Positions 43,407 to 52,412 of a stretch of 64,000 nt of DNA are shown here, piece after piece. Within the stretch, counting starts at the first letter, position 1, and each line of letters opens with the position of its first letter. Origin of the DNA: Gemmatimonadetes bacterium SCN 70-22. Lineage in GTDB: Bacteria; Gemmatimonadota; Gemmatimonadetes; Gemmatimonadales; Gemmatimonadaceae. Below the pieces are notes generated by a model that made no database searches, had not been told where the DNA came from, and saw nothing but the letters and a program-made list of their open reading frames with translations. The DNA lies in assembly GCA_001724275.1 (NCBI GenBank), contig MEDZ01000019.1:51216-115215 (forward strand), read 5' to 3'. The translations under genes were made by a program, and so were the position numbers.

Positions 43407-44522
43407 ATGCTCCTCTTCGCACTCGGATGCCTCTTCGCGCTCGCCGTCATCTGGCTGGGCTACCCCCTCTTGATGGCGGCGCTCGCGGCCATCCGGGGGA
43501 ATGCCCGTCCGGCGGCGGAGATGGCGCTCCGGCGGGTGAGCGTCGTGATCGCCTCGCGCGACCCGGAGGCCGTCATCCGCGATCGCGTGGCCGACGTACT
43601 GGCCGGTGACTACCCACCCGAGCTTCTCGAGGTGGTGGTCGCGCTCGACCAGCAAGGGCCGGTGCCGTCGGAATCCCTGCAGGATCTCGCTCCCAGGGTT
43701 CGTGTCGTCGCCGGGCCACCTCCTGGCGGCAAGGCGGTCACGCTCAATGCCGGGGTCGCCGCAAGCACGGGCGAGATCCTCTGCTTCACCGACGCTGCCC
43801 AGCGCTTCGAGCGTGACGCCATCAGGCGATTGGTCGGAGCCCTGGCCGACGAGCGACTCGGCGCGGTGTCGGGGGCGCTGCACATCGGCCGCGACGGGCG
43901 TCCGTCGACGCTGGCCGAGCGGTACTGGCTGTTCGAGCGGTGGCTTCGGATGAAGGAGGCGCGCGTCCATTCGGCCGTGGGGGTCACCGGGGCGATCTAT
44001 GCGATGCGGCGCGTGTGCTGGCATCCGCTCCCCGCCGGCCTGATCCTCGACGACCTGTATGGGCCGATGCAGCTGGTGCTGAGGGGGTATCGGGTCGGTT
44101 TCGAGCCATCGGCGCAGGCGTTCGACGATCGCCGGTTCGCGCCGGCCCAGGAATTCCGGCGCAAGGCACGCACCTTGACGGGGGTACTGCAGCTGTGCGC
44201 CTGGCTCCCCGAGGTGGTGCTGCCCTGGCGCAATCCGATCTGGCTCCAGTTCCTCTTTCACAAGCTGCTCCGATTGGCGACGCCGTACCTCTTGCTGCTG
44301 GCGGCGCTGGGTGCCCTGGCCTGGGCGGCCACCGCGCTGTCGTCGTCCGCCCCGGCCCTCGGGCGGTGGCTGCTCGCGCTCGCCCTGATCGCCCTGGGGG
44401 CGCTCGTCGCCGCGGTTCCACGCGTGCGCGGCGCGCTGGCGATGGCGGCGGCCATGCAGGCGGCCGTCGTTCGCGCCACGATCAACGGGCTCCGCGGGCG
44501 GTGGGACGTATGGAATCGTTAG
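43407..44522 (+). CDS. GT2 family membrane glycosyltransferase
   Basis: Inverting glycosyltransferase of 371 residues. One N-terminal transmembrane helix (MLLFALGCLFALAVIWLGYP), a GT-A domain and two or three C-terminal helices. Catalytic-domain markers: VSVVIASRDPEAVIRDRVAD, GGKAVTLNAGVAASTGEIL, where LCFTDA holds the metal-binding DxD-like position, GAIYAMRR and LILDDLYGPMQLVLRGYRVG (the ED-like base region). Architecture resembles processive or lipid-linked GT2 enzymes in exopolysaccharide synthesis. First gene of a long rightward operon. The stop TAG lies within a CGTTAGGC motif. Confidence 0.88.
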   Translation: MLLFALGCLFALAVIWLGYPLLMAALAAIRGNARPAAEMALRRVSVVIASRDPEAVIRDRVADVLAGDYPPELLEVVVALDQQGPVPSESLQDLAPRVRVVAGPPPGGKAVTLNAGVAASTGEILCFTDAAQRFERDAIRRLVGALADERLGAVSGALHIGRDGRPSTLAERYWLFERWLRMKEARVHSAVGVTGAIYAMRRVCWHPLPAGLILDDLYGPMQLVLRGYRVGFEPSAQAFDDRRFAPAQEFRRKARTLTGVLQLCAWLPEVVLPWRNPIWLQFLFHKLLRLATPYLLLLAALGALAWAATALSSSAPALGRWLLALALIALGALVAAVPRVRGALAMAAAMQAAVVRATINGLRGRWDVWNR

Positions 44523-44565
44523 GCATGGCGACGGGGAGCGCCCCGCAGCGGTCCGGGAGGGCGAC

Positions 44566-45627
44566 GTGAGCGTCGTCCGCATGGCGAGGGAGGGGATCTA
44601 CGCCCTGGCGCGCGCCACGGGTGGCATGGCCCTCGTTCGCCGCTCGAGATTCCGCCGCGAACGCCTCCTCATCCTCTGCTTCCACGGCGTCTCACTCGAC
44701 GACGAGCACGAGTGGAAGCCGGCGCTGTTCATTCGCCAGGAGGTCCTCCGCGAGCGGCTGCGGCAGCTCCGCGACGGCGGCTACAGCGTGGTGTCGCTCG
44801 ACGACGGGGTCCGACGCCTGCGTGACGGAACGCTCCCGCGCGCCGCGGTGGCCCTCACGTTCGATGACGGCACCTACGACTTCTACGCGCGCGCGTATCC
44901 CGTGCTCGAGGAGTTCGGCTACCCGGCGACCGTGTACCAGACGACACGCTACTCCGAGGTCGGCACCCCGGTGTTCGACGTCTTCGTTTCGTATCTCCTG
45001 TGGAAGGGACGCCACCGCACCGTCGATCTTTCGACGGTGGTGCCCGGTGCGCCGGCGGGTGCGCTGGACACCCCGGCACGGCGCGACGCGGCGTTCTGGA
45101 CGATCCTGCGATTCGCCGAGACCCACGGACTGGATGAAGTCGCCAGGCAGCACCTCGCCGAACGTCTCGCTGCCGTCCTGGGGATCGACTTCCGCTCGCT
45201 CGTCGCGAAGCGCATCGTCTCGCTCATGACGCCCGGCGAGATGGCCGAGCTCGCGGGGAAGGGGATCGACTTCCAGCTGCACACGCACCGTCACCGCTTG
45301 TTCGAGGAACGGGAGGCGTTCACGGCCGACCTGCACATGAATCGTTCCCTTCTCGAGGGAGCGACCGGTCGCGTGGCCACGCACTTCTGTTATCCCAGCG
45401 GCGTGTATCGCCGCGACGCGATGGCGTGGCTGCGCGAGGCGGGGGTGACATCGGCGACCACGTGCGACCCCGGGCTCGCCGCGCACGACACCCCGTCCTT
45501 GCTCCTCCCGCGCCTCGTGGTCACCGAGTCCCTCAGTCCGCTGACCTTCGAGTCGTGGGCCAGCGGGTTGGCGGAGCTCCTGCCGCGGCGGACCAGGCTC
45601 GCGCATCCGGAGGCACGAGAGCCGTGA
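44566..45627 (+). CDS. Polysaccharide deacetylase (CE4, NodB-like)
   Basis: Carbohydrate esterase of 353 residues, GTG start. NodB motif 1 is AVALTFDDGTYDFYA with the catalytic base and first metal ligand Asp pair; motif 2 is FQLHTHRHRLFE with the His ligands; FCYPSGVYRRDAM is the downstream substrate-binding motif. Family members de-N-acetylate chitin-like or exopolysaccharide GlcNAc residues. No clear signal peptide, although the N-terminus is basic and mildly hydrophobic. The stop overlaps the next GTG start by 4 bases (GTGA). Deacetylating amino sugars fits a locus that also carries sulfotransferase and ManNAc synthesis. Confidence 0.88.
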   Translation: MSVVRMAREGIYALARATGGMALVRRSRFRRERLLILCFHGVSLDDEHEWKPALFIRQEVLRERLRQLRDGGYSVVSLDDGVRRLRDGTLPRAAVALTFDDGTYDFYARAYPVLEEFGYPATVYQTTRYSEVGTPVFDVFVSYLLWKGRHRTVDLSTVVPGAPAGALDTPARRDAAFWTILRFAETHGLDEVARQHLAERLAAVLGIDFRSLVAKRIVSLMTPGEMAELAGKGIDFQLHTHRHRLFEEREAFTADLHMNRSLLEGATGRVATHFCYPSGVYRRDAMAWLREAGVTSATTCDPGLAAHDTPSLLLPRLVVTESLSPLTFESWASGLAELLPRRTRLAHPEAREP

Positions 45628-46787
45628 GCCGTCAGCCAGCAACTGCCCTCACGCCGGGCGCGCGGCGTGCGACGCCCCCGCTGCGCGTCTGCCTCGTGGG
45701 TCCCTCGCTCGACATCCTTGGCGGGCAGGCCATCATCCTGAATCGGCTGCGCCAGCGGCTGGCGACCGTGCCAGACCTGGAGGTGTCGTTTCTCCCCGTG
45801 AACCCGCGGCTCCCGGGGGCGCTCTCGGCGTTGCAGCGCGTGAAGTACCTCCGGACCGTCGTGACGAGCGTCGCCTACGCGTGGTCGCTGCTGCGGACGA
45901 TGCGGCACGTGGACGTCGTGCACGCGTTCTCGGCGTCGTACTGGTCGTTCCTCCTGGCCCCGGTCCCCGCGATGATCATCGGACGTCTCTTTGGCCGGAC
46001 GGTCGTCCTCAACTATCGCAGTGGCGAGGCCGACGACCACCTGGCCAACTGGCGCAGTGCCGTCCCCCTCATGCGGCTGGCGCACGCCATCGTCGTCCCC
46101 TCGGGCTACCTGGTCGACGTCTTCGCCCGGCACGGCCTGCGCGCACACGCGATCGTGAACTTCGTGGAAGTCGATCGGCTCGCCTTCCGGCCGCGCGACG
46201 TGCTGGCGCCGCGATTCTTCTCCAACCGCAACCTCGAGCCGCTGTACAACGTGGCGTGTACGATCCAGGCCTTTGCGCGCATCCAACGCGAGGTGCCGCA
46301 GGCCGAACTGGTGGTGGCGGGCGACGGGAGCCAGCGCGGCGAGCTGGAGCGGCTCGTCACGAGCCTCGGACTTCGCGGCGTGACATTCCTCGGACGCGTG
46401 TCGCCGCAGCAGATGCCGGCGTTGTACGATGCCGCCGACGTCTACCTCAATTCTCCCGACATCGACAACATGCCCAACTCGGTCATCGAGGCGTTCGCCG
46501 CCGGGCTCCCGGTGGTGACGAGCGATGCGGGTGGGATCCCGTACATCGTGCGGCATGGAGAGAACGGGCTGATGGTGCCGCGCGGCGACGACGCGGCCAT
46601 GGCGCGCGAGGCGTTGCGCCTGCTTCACGAACCGGGGCTTGCGGCCCGCCTCTCGGCGCAGGCGCGGCAGGAATGCCTCGATCGCTACACGTGGCCCAGG
46701 GTGCGCGACGCCTGGGTGACGCTGTATGAGCGGGCGGCTGACGCCGCGGCTTCCGGCACCACGCTCGACCACCTCGAGGCGGCTTGA
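45624..46787 (+). CDS. GT4 family glycosyltransferase
   Basis: GT-B glycosyltransferase of 387 residues. The GTG at 45624 overlaps the deacetylase stop; the frame opens earlier but that part is a shadow. N-terminal: LRVCLVGPSLDILGGQAIIL, the usual GT4 opening with GGQ loop. C-terminal half: AELVVAGDGSQRGELERLV, FLGRVSPQQMPALYDAADV, where YLNSPDIDNMPNSVIEAFAA holds the donor-binding ExxxxE-like site, and GLPVVTSDAGGIPYIV. The enzyme adds a sugar retaining anomeric configuration to the growing lipid-linked unit. Donor unknown. Confidence 0.9.
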   Translation: MSRQPATALTPGARRATPPLRVCLVGPSLDILGGQAIILNRLRQRLATVPDLEVSFLPVNPRLPGALSALQRVKYLRTVVTSVAYAWSLLRTMRHVDVVHAFSASYWSFLLAPVPAMIIGRLFGRTVVLNYRSGEADDHLANWRSAVPLMRLAHAIVVPSGYLVDVFARHGLRAHAIVNFVEVDRLAFRPRDVLAPRFFSNRNLEPLYNVACTIQAFARIQREVPQAELVVAGDGSQRGELERLVTSLGLRGVTFLGRVSPQQMPALYDAADVYLNSPDIDNMPNSVIEAFAAGLPVVTSDAGGIPYIVRHGENGLMVPRGDDAAMAREALRLLHEPGLAARLSAQARQECLDRYTWPRVRDAWVTLYERAADAAASGTTLDHLEAA

Positions 46788-46789
46788 CG

Positions 46790-49147
46790 ATGCGCCCCGG
46801 TCGGCTCCTCGCCAAGCTGCGCGGTCGCTCGCTCGCCGAGCTGCAGGAGCGCGCCGCGCAGGCCCTCGCCGCCGTGGGCGAGCGGTGGGGGATGCGTGGC
46901 GTCGGCGAGCCAGGAGACGACGAGTTCAGGCGGCGGCTGGCCCCAGCCGTGGCCGCTGCAGGGTCGGCGGCGCTCGCGGTCCGGCTTCGCTCGGGGGAAC
47001 GCCCGCACCTGGTCCCGGGCATGGCCGCGCCGGCGGCGACGGCGCGATTCATCGCCGAGCGCTTCCCGGAACGCGTGGGCGAGATTGCCCGTGTAGCCGA
47101 CGAGATCCTCCGCGGGCGCTTCGAGCTCCTCGGCCACCCCGTGCTGGAGCTGGGATTCCCCCCGCCCTGGTCGCGCGATGCCACGCTGGGGGTCACCGCC
47201 CCCGACGCGCACTGGAGCCGGATCGCCTTCCTGGACGCGCGCGTGGTGGGTGACCACAAGGTCGTCTGGGAGCTGAACCGGCATCATATCCTCGTGTCGC
47301 TGGGGCAGGCGTGGCAGCTGACGGGTGATGCACGCTACGCCCGCGGGGCCGCGGCGCTGCTGGCGTCGTGGCTCGATGCCAACCCGCCCAAGCGCGGCGT
47401 CAACTGGGCCAGCAGCCTCGAGGTGGCGTACCGCGCCGTCTCGTGGACGTGGGCGCACCGATTGCTGCGCGACGCGCCGGAACCGGACGACCGGCTCCTC
47501 GTGCGCTGGCTCAAGGCGCTCGACGCCAGCGCGCGGCACATCGAGCGCTACCTGTCCACGTGGTTCAGCCCCAACACGCACCTCACGGGCGAGGCGCTGG
47601 GGCTGCTCTACATCGGGACGCAGTTCCCGGAACTGCGTGACGCGCCGCGCTGGGCCGCGCTCGGCTGGCGCATCCTGGAGGAGCAGCTCCCGCGGCAGGT
47701 CCGGCCCGATGGGACCTACTTCGAGCAGGCGGTGCACTACCACCGCTACACCCTCGACATCTACCTGCACGCGCGCCTCCTTGGGGAGCGGCACGTTCCC
47801 GCGCGCGCGCCGGCCTTCGACGACGCGATCGTCGCCCTGGCCGACGTGCTGGCGTGGCTGTCGCGAGGCGACGGGACGGTCCCGCTCTTCGGCGATGACG
47901 ATGGCGGGCAGTTGCTCTTCCTGGATGGGCGCGCGCCCGACGATGTGCGCTCGCCGCTGGCGACCACGGCGACGATCCTGCGGGCGGGGCGGTTGGCGGC
48001 GGTGGCCGGGGCGCCGAGCGACGAGCTGGCGTGGATGCTTGGCGCCGAGGGGGTGCGCGCCTATGACGCGATCGCGCCCACGCCGCCGGCCGCGCTGGCT
48101 CGGGCCTTCCCCGACGGGGGGCTCTACGTGATGCGCGATGGATGGGACGCGCGCAGCGCCGTGCTGGCCATCGACTGCGGCCCGTTAGGCACCGCCAACG
48201 GGGGGCACGCGCATGCCGACACGCTCGCCTTCGACCTCTCCATCGGCGGGCGCCGCCTCTTCGTGGACGCGGGGACCGCCAGCTACACGATCGATCCGGC
48301 CGAGCGCGATGCCATGCGCTCCTCGCTCGCGCACAACACGGTCTCGCTCGACGGCACCTCCTCGTCCGAGCCGGCCGGGGCCTTCCGGTGGCGGGTGATG
48401 ACGTCCGGCGTGCGCGATGCGTGGGTGGTGACGAGCGTCGGCGCCTGTTTCGAGGGGCACCACGATGGCTACCGGCGCCTTTCCGCGCCTGCGTCGCATC
48501 GGCGCCAGGTCCTGGCGGCACGGGGGGAATGGTGGCTCGTGCGCGACGTGATCGAGGGCGAAGGGGAGCACGATGCCGTCTCCACCTTCCAGTGCGCTCC
48601 CGGGCTTGACGCCACGGTGCAGGGAGGGCGGCTGACGGTGACCGATGACGGGCGAGCGCTGGCCACGGTGGTCGCGATCGGTGCGGACGGCGGATGGGAG
48701 GTCGACGACGCCATCGTGTCGCCCCGTTATGGTTCACGTGAGCGGTCGCGGCGCGCGCGATTCCGATTCCGGGCGCGGGGGGCCACGGCGATGAGCTTCG
48801 TCATCCTGCGGGCCGATGCGGGCGGGTACGACGTGGAGCGCCTGAAGGCCGCGACGGGTCAGGCGATCGCGATCCGGTCGGTCATCCACGACGATCTCCT
48901 CCTGTTCGACGTGCGGGGCGAGGTGGAGGGGGTACGCACCGACGCGGACGTCGCCTGGGTGCGCCGGGGCGGAAGCGGGGGGGAGGGCGAGTCCCTCGTG
49001 ATGGTGAGGGGCTCCTGCATCGAGGTCGATGGCGCCTCGGTGGCGAGCGTACCTGGGGGGAGCGTGAGCGCGACGCACGGCCCCGCCGGGTGGAGGGTCG
49101 AGCGGGGGGCCCCGGACGGGATCGACGCCGGGCGGCGGCAAACCTAA
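46790..49147 (+). CDS. Heparinase II/III family polysaccharide lyase
   Basis: Protein of 785 residues. An alpha/alpha toroid (residues about 75-400) includes WELNRHHILVSLGQAWQLTG, STWFSPNTHLTGEALGLLYI and YFEQAVHYHRYTLDIYLHA, and the beta-sandwich domain has GGHAHADTLAFDLSIGGRRL and HNTVSLDGTSSSE, where the His and Tyr residues are candidate catalytic groups. Such lyases cleave uronic-acid-containing polysaccharides by beta-elimination. No signal peptide is evident, as in other locus-encoded members that act on polymer in biosynthesis. The ATG at 46790 follows the previous stop by 2 bases; a TTG at 46784 is an alternative start. Probably trims or releases the locus's own polymer. Confidence 0.88.
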   Translation: MRPGRLLAKLRGRSLAELQERAAQALAAVGERWGMRGVGEPGDDEFRRRLAPAVAAAGSAALAVRLRSGERPHLVPGMAAPAATARFIAERFPERVGEIARVADEILRGRFELLGHPVLELGFPPPWSRDATLGVTAPDAHWSRIAFLDARVVGDHKVVWELNRHHILVSLGQAWQLTGDARYARGAAALLASWLDANPPKRGVNWASSLEVAYRAVSWTWAHRLLRDAPEPDDRLLVRWLKALDASARHIERYLSTWFSPNTHLTGEALGLLYIGTQFPELRDAPRWAALGWRILEEQLPRQVRPDGTYFEQAVHYHRYTLDIYLHARLLGERHVPARAPAFDDAIVALADVLAWLSRGDGTVPLFGDDDGGQLLFLDGRAPDDVRSPLATTATILRAGRLAAVAGAPSDELAWMLGAEGVRAYDAIAPTPPAALARAFPDGGLYVMRDGWDARSAVLAIDCGPLGTANGGHAHADTLAFDLSIGGRRLFVDAGTASYTIDPAERDAMRSSLAHNTVSLDGTSSSEPAGAFRWRVMTSGVRDAWVVTSVGACFEGHHDGYRRLSAPASHRRQVLAARGEWWLVRDVIEGEGEHDAVSTFQCAPGLDATVQGGRLTVTDDGRALATVVAIGADGGWEVDDAIVSPRYGSRERSRRARFRFRARGATAMSFVILRADAGGYDVERLKAATGQAIAIRSVIHDDLLLFDVRGEVEGVRTDADVAWVRRGGSGGEGESLVMVRGSCIEVDGASVASVPGGSVSATHGPAGWRVERGAPDGIDAGRRQT

Positions 49148-49166
49148 CGAGAGGAGTCGGAACGCC

Positions 49167-51098
49167 ATGTGTGGCATCTGCGGCATCGTGACCCCCGCGG
49201 GCTCGAATCGCGTCGTGCGCCAGGACCAGGTCACGCGCATGCGTGACACGATGGTGCATCGCGGTCCCGATGGCGCCGGGCTCTTCCTCGAGCCCGGCGT
49301 CGCCCTGGGGCATCGACGCCTCAGTATCGTCGATGTGGCGCATGGGGCACAGCCCATGGCGTCCGACGACGGTCGCTACCAGCTCGTCTACAACGGGGAG
49401 ATCTACAACCATCCGCAGCTGATGCCCGCGCTGCAGGCGCAGGGCGTCGCCTACCACACGCACTGCGACACCGAGACGGTCCTGCGGCTGTTCGAGCGCC
49501 ATGGGGACTCGCTCCCGACGTTGCTGCGCGGGATGTTCGCCATCGCCATCTGGGATCGTGCCACGCGAGCGCTCTTCCTGGCCCGGGACCGGTTCGGGGT
49601 CAAGCCGCTGTACTACGCCCACCTGGACGACGGGACCCTGATCTTCGCGTCGGAGATCAAGGCCATCCTGGCCTCGGGCGAGCTGCGCGCCGCGATGAAC
49701 ACCGCGGCCCTCCCCGACTTCCTGGCGAACTACGCCCCGTCTGGCGACGAGACGCTCTTTGCCGGTATCCGGCGGCTCGCACCCGGGCACACGCTCGTCT
49801 GGCGCGAGGGCAAGGTGGAAGTGCGCCAGTACTGGGACCTTGAATTCGCCGAGGGGACGCTCGACGGGCGCGATGACGCGTCGCTGGTGGACGAGTACCT
49901 GGCACGCTTCCGCGAGGCGGTGCGGATGCGCCTCATGGCCGACGTCCCCCTCGGCATGTTCCTCTCCGGTGGCATCGACTCGGCGGCGATCACGGCGATC
50001 ATGAGCCAGCTCGTCAAGGAGCCCATCAAGACGTTTTCGGTCGCATTCGCCGAACGCGAGGCCAACGAGCTCGCCTTCGCGCGCCTCGTCGCGCAGCGAT
50101 ACGGCACCGATCACCACGAAGTGGTGGTGGCGCCCAACGAGTTCTTCGGGGCGCTGCCGCGGCTCGTCTGGCACGAGGACGAACCGATCGCCCATCCGTC
50201 GAGCATCGCCCTCAATTTCGTCTCGCGCCTGGCCGCCGAGCGCGTCAAGGTGGTCCTCACCGGCGAGGGGAGCGACGAGACGCTCGCCGGCTACAATCGG
50301 TATCGGGTGACGATGTACAACGCGCGGCTCGGAAGGCGGTACGGGGAGGTGGTCCCGCGCGCCCTGCGCTCGGCGGTGCGACGCGGCATCGACGCCCTGC
50401 CGGATACGGCAGGAGTTCGCCGCAAGTTGACGCGTACGTTTCTGTACCTCCCCAGCGACCTGGACACGATCTACTTCGACAACTTCGCCGTCTTCGGCCG
50501 GCAACGTCAGGCAGGGCTCCTGGCGCCGGCGTTGCGCGAGCAGCTGGCGGGGATCGACCCGTACGCCGCCCACCACGCCGCGCTGGCGCGCACGGGCGCC
50601 CACTCGCTGCTCAACCGGCTCCTGTACGCCGACACCAGGACGTACCTGCACGAGCTGCTGATGAAGCAGGACCAGATGAGCATGGCGGCATCCATCGAGA
50701 GCCGTGTCCCGTTTCTCGACCACCCACTCGTCGAGTTTGCCGCCGCCCTCCCCATCCGCATGAAGCTTCGGGGGATGACGACGAAGCACATCCTGCGCGA
50801 GGCGATGCGCGGGCTCCTGCCCCCCGAGATCCTCAGCCGCAAGAAGATGGGCTTCCCCGTACCCGTGGGCGCATGGCTCGCAGGGCCGTTCCGGCACGTG
50901 CTCGACGAGTTCGTGTTGTCGCCGCGCGCGGCGCACCGGGCGCTCTTCGACATGAACGCCGTCAGCCGCATGGCCGACGAGCACCTGCGCGGCGTGGCGC
51001 GGCATGACCAGCGGCTCTGGGCGCTCGTCAATCTCGAGATCTGGCAGCGCATCTTTCTCGACGGCGAGCCGGTCGACGCCATCGCGGCCACGCCCTGA
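49167..51098 (+). CDS. Asparagine synthase-like amidotransferase of the polysaccharide locus
   Basis: Class-II amidotransferase of 643 residues with Cys2 glutaminase nucleophile (MCGICGIVTPAGSN), DTMVHRGPDGAGLF and YNGEIYNHPQLMP, followed by a synthetase domain with LSGGIDSAAITAIM and VVLTGEGSDETLAGYNRYR. A strong GAGGAG Shine-Dalgarno lies about 11 bases before the ATG. Paralogues in exopolysaccharide loci (WbpS, exosortase-linked amidotransferases) are thought to amidate uronic acids or make amide-linked amino acids. Its place between a lyase and a glycosyltransferase supports glycan amidation here rather than asparagine synthesis. Confidence 0.88.
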   Translation: MCGICGIVTPAGSNRVVRQDQVTRMRDTMVHRGPDGAGLFLEPGVALGHRRLSIVDVAHGAQPMASDDGRYQLVYNGEIYNHPQLMPALQAQGVAYHTHCDTETVLRLFERHGDSLPTLLRGMFAIAIWDRATRALFLARDRFGVKPLYYAHLDDGTLIFASEIKAILASGELRAAMNTAALPDFLANYAPSGDETLFAGIRRLAPGHTLVWREGKVEVRQYWDLEFAEGTLDGRDDASLVDEYLARFREAVRMRLMADVPLGMFLSGGIDSAAITAIMSQLVKEPIKTFSVAFAEREANELAFARLVAQRYGTDHHEVVVAPNEFFGALPRLVWHEDEPIAHPSSIALNFVSRLAAERVKVVLTGEGSDETLAGYNRYRVTMYNARLGRRYGEVVPRALRSAVRRGIDALPDTAGVRRKLTRTFLYLPSDLDTIYFDNFAVFGRQRQAGLLAPALREQLAGIDPYAAHHAALARTGAHSLLNRLLYADTRTYLHELLMKQDQMSMAASIESRVPFLDHPLVEFAAALPIRMKLRGMTTKHILREAMRGLLPPEILSRKKMGFPVPVGAWLAGPFRHVLDEFVLSPRAAHRALFDMNAVSRMADEHLRGVARHDQRLWALVNLEIWQRIFLDGEPVDAIAATP

Positions 51099-51115
51099 GA
51101 CCCCGGATATCGCGC

Positions 51116-52372
51116 ATGCACCTCCTCTGGCTCAAGACCGAACTCCTCCACCCCATTGACAAGGGGGGGAAGATTCGCACGTACCAGATGCTGAAGCACC
51201 TGAAGGCGCACCACCGGGTGACGTACCTGACCCTCGACGACGGGACAGCCGCCGCCGATGCACCCGCGCGCGCCGCCGAGTACTGTCACGAGCTGGTGCG
51301 GGTGCCGTTCGCGCCCCCGGCCAAGGGGAGCGTCGCGTTCTTCGCCGACCTCGCACGGAACGTCGTGTCGCCCCTGCCGTACGCGGTGGCGCGCTACCGC
51401 TCGACGCCGATGCGCGAGGCCATCCGTACCGCCGTGCGCACGGGCGCGGTCGACCTCGTGGTCTGCGACTTCCTGACGCCCAGCATCAACATCCCCGACG
51501 ACCTCGGCGTCCCCGTCCTCCTGTTCCAGCACAACGTGGAGGCGGCCATCTGGCAGCGCCACACGGCGGTGGCGAGCAACCCGGTACGCAAGGCGTACAT
51601 GCGCGAGCAGTGGCGGCGCATGAAGCGTTTCGAGCAACGGGAGTGCCGGCGTGTCGATCATGTGGTCGCCGTCTCGGACGCCGATCGCACCACGTTCGAG
51701 CGCGAGTACGGGGTCACGTCGGTCTCGGCGGTCGCGACCGGGGTCGACACCGACTACTTCCAGCCATCACCGGAACGGGCGCGGCATCCCGACCAGCTGG
51801 TCTTCACCGGCTCCATGGACTGGATGCCGAACGAGGACGGGATCGGGTGGTTCGTGCGGGAGGTCCTCCCCATCGTGCGGGCTTCGTTGCCGCACACCCA
51901 ACTGTCGATCGTCGGGCGGAATCCGACTCCGGCGGTCAGCGCCCTTGCCGACGTCGCGCCGGGCGTGCGCGTGACGGGAACAGTCCCCGACATTCGCCCC
52001 TACCTGGAGGAGGCTGCCGTGGTGCTCGTCCCCCTGCGGGTGGGTGGCGGAACGCGGCTCAAGATCTTCGAGGCGATGGCGATGGAGTGTCCCATCGTCT
52101 CGACCACCATCGGCGCCGAGGGGCTCCCGGTGGCGGACGGGGAGGACATCCGAATTGCCGACAGCGCTGCCGACTTCGCGGCGGCGACGGTGGCCCTCCT
52201 GCGCAACCCACCGGAAGCGGCCCGCATGGGGGCAGCGGCGGCGGCGCAGGTGCGCCAGCGCTTCGGCTGGGAGCGGGTCACCGCCGATTTCGGCGCAGCG
52301 TGCGAGGCGACGCTCGAGCGCTGGCATGGCCGCGAGGCCCAACGTCGCGCTCCCTCCGCGGTCGGGGCCTGA
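51116..52372 (+). CDS. GT4 family glycosyltransferase (sugar transferase)
   Basis: GT-B glycosyltransferase of 418 residues. Its N-terminal LLWLKTELLHPIDKGGKIRT and later FQHNVEAAIWQRHTAV are characteristic of the sugar-transferase group associated with exopolysaccharide loci (PEP-CTERM/XrtA-associated type); no exosortase is seen here. The C-terminal half has FTGSMDWMPNEDGIGWFVRE, SIVGRNPTPAVSALADVAPG and VLVPLRVGGGTRLKIFEAMA, including the E-ExxxE-like donor-binding region. Retaining transfer from a nucleotide sugar; donor unknown. Starts 17 bases after the amidotransferase stop. Confidence 0.88.
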   Translation: MHLLWLKTELLHPIDKGGKIRTYQMLKHLKAHHRVTYLTLDDGTAAADAPARAAEYCHELVRVPFAPPAKGSVAFFADLARNVVSPLPYAVARYRSTPMREAIRTAVRTGAVDLVVCDFLTPSINIPDDLGVPVLLFQHNVEAAIWQRHTAVASNPVRKAYMREQWRRMKRFEQRECRRVDHVVAVSDADRTTFEREYGVTSVSAVATGVDTDYFQPSPERARHPDQLVFTGSMDWMPNEDGIGWFVREVLPIVRASLPHTQLSIVGRNPTPAVSALADVAPGVRVTGTVPDIRPYLEEAAVVLVPLRVGGGTRLKIFEAMAMECPIVSTTIGAEGLPVADGEDIRIADSAADFAAATVALLRNPPEAARMGAAAAAQVRQRFGWERVTADFGAACEATLERWHGREAQRRAPSAVGA

Positions 52373-52412
52373 CGTTGCACATCACCGTACCATTCCTGAT
52401 TCCATTATACAG

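Noticed and set aside
52375..52410. A promoter directly before the nucleotide-sugar dehydrogenase gene
   Set aside because: TTGCAC and TTATAC are spaced by 24 bases, too far for a sigma-70 promoter; the gene is probably transcribed from upstream.
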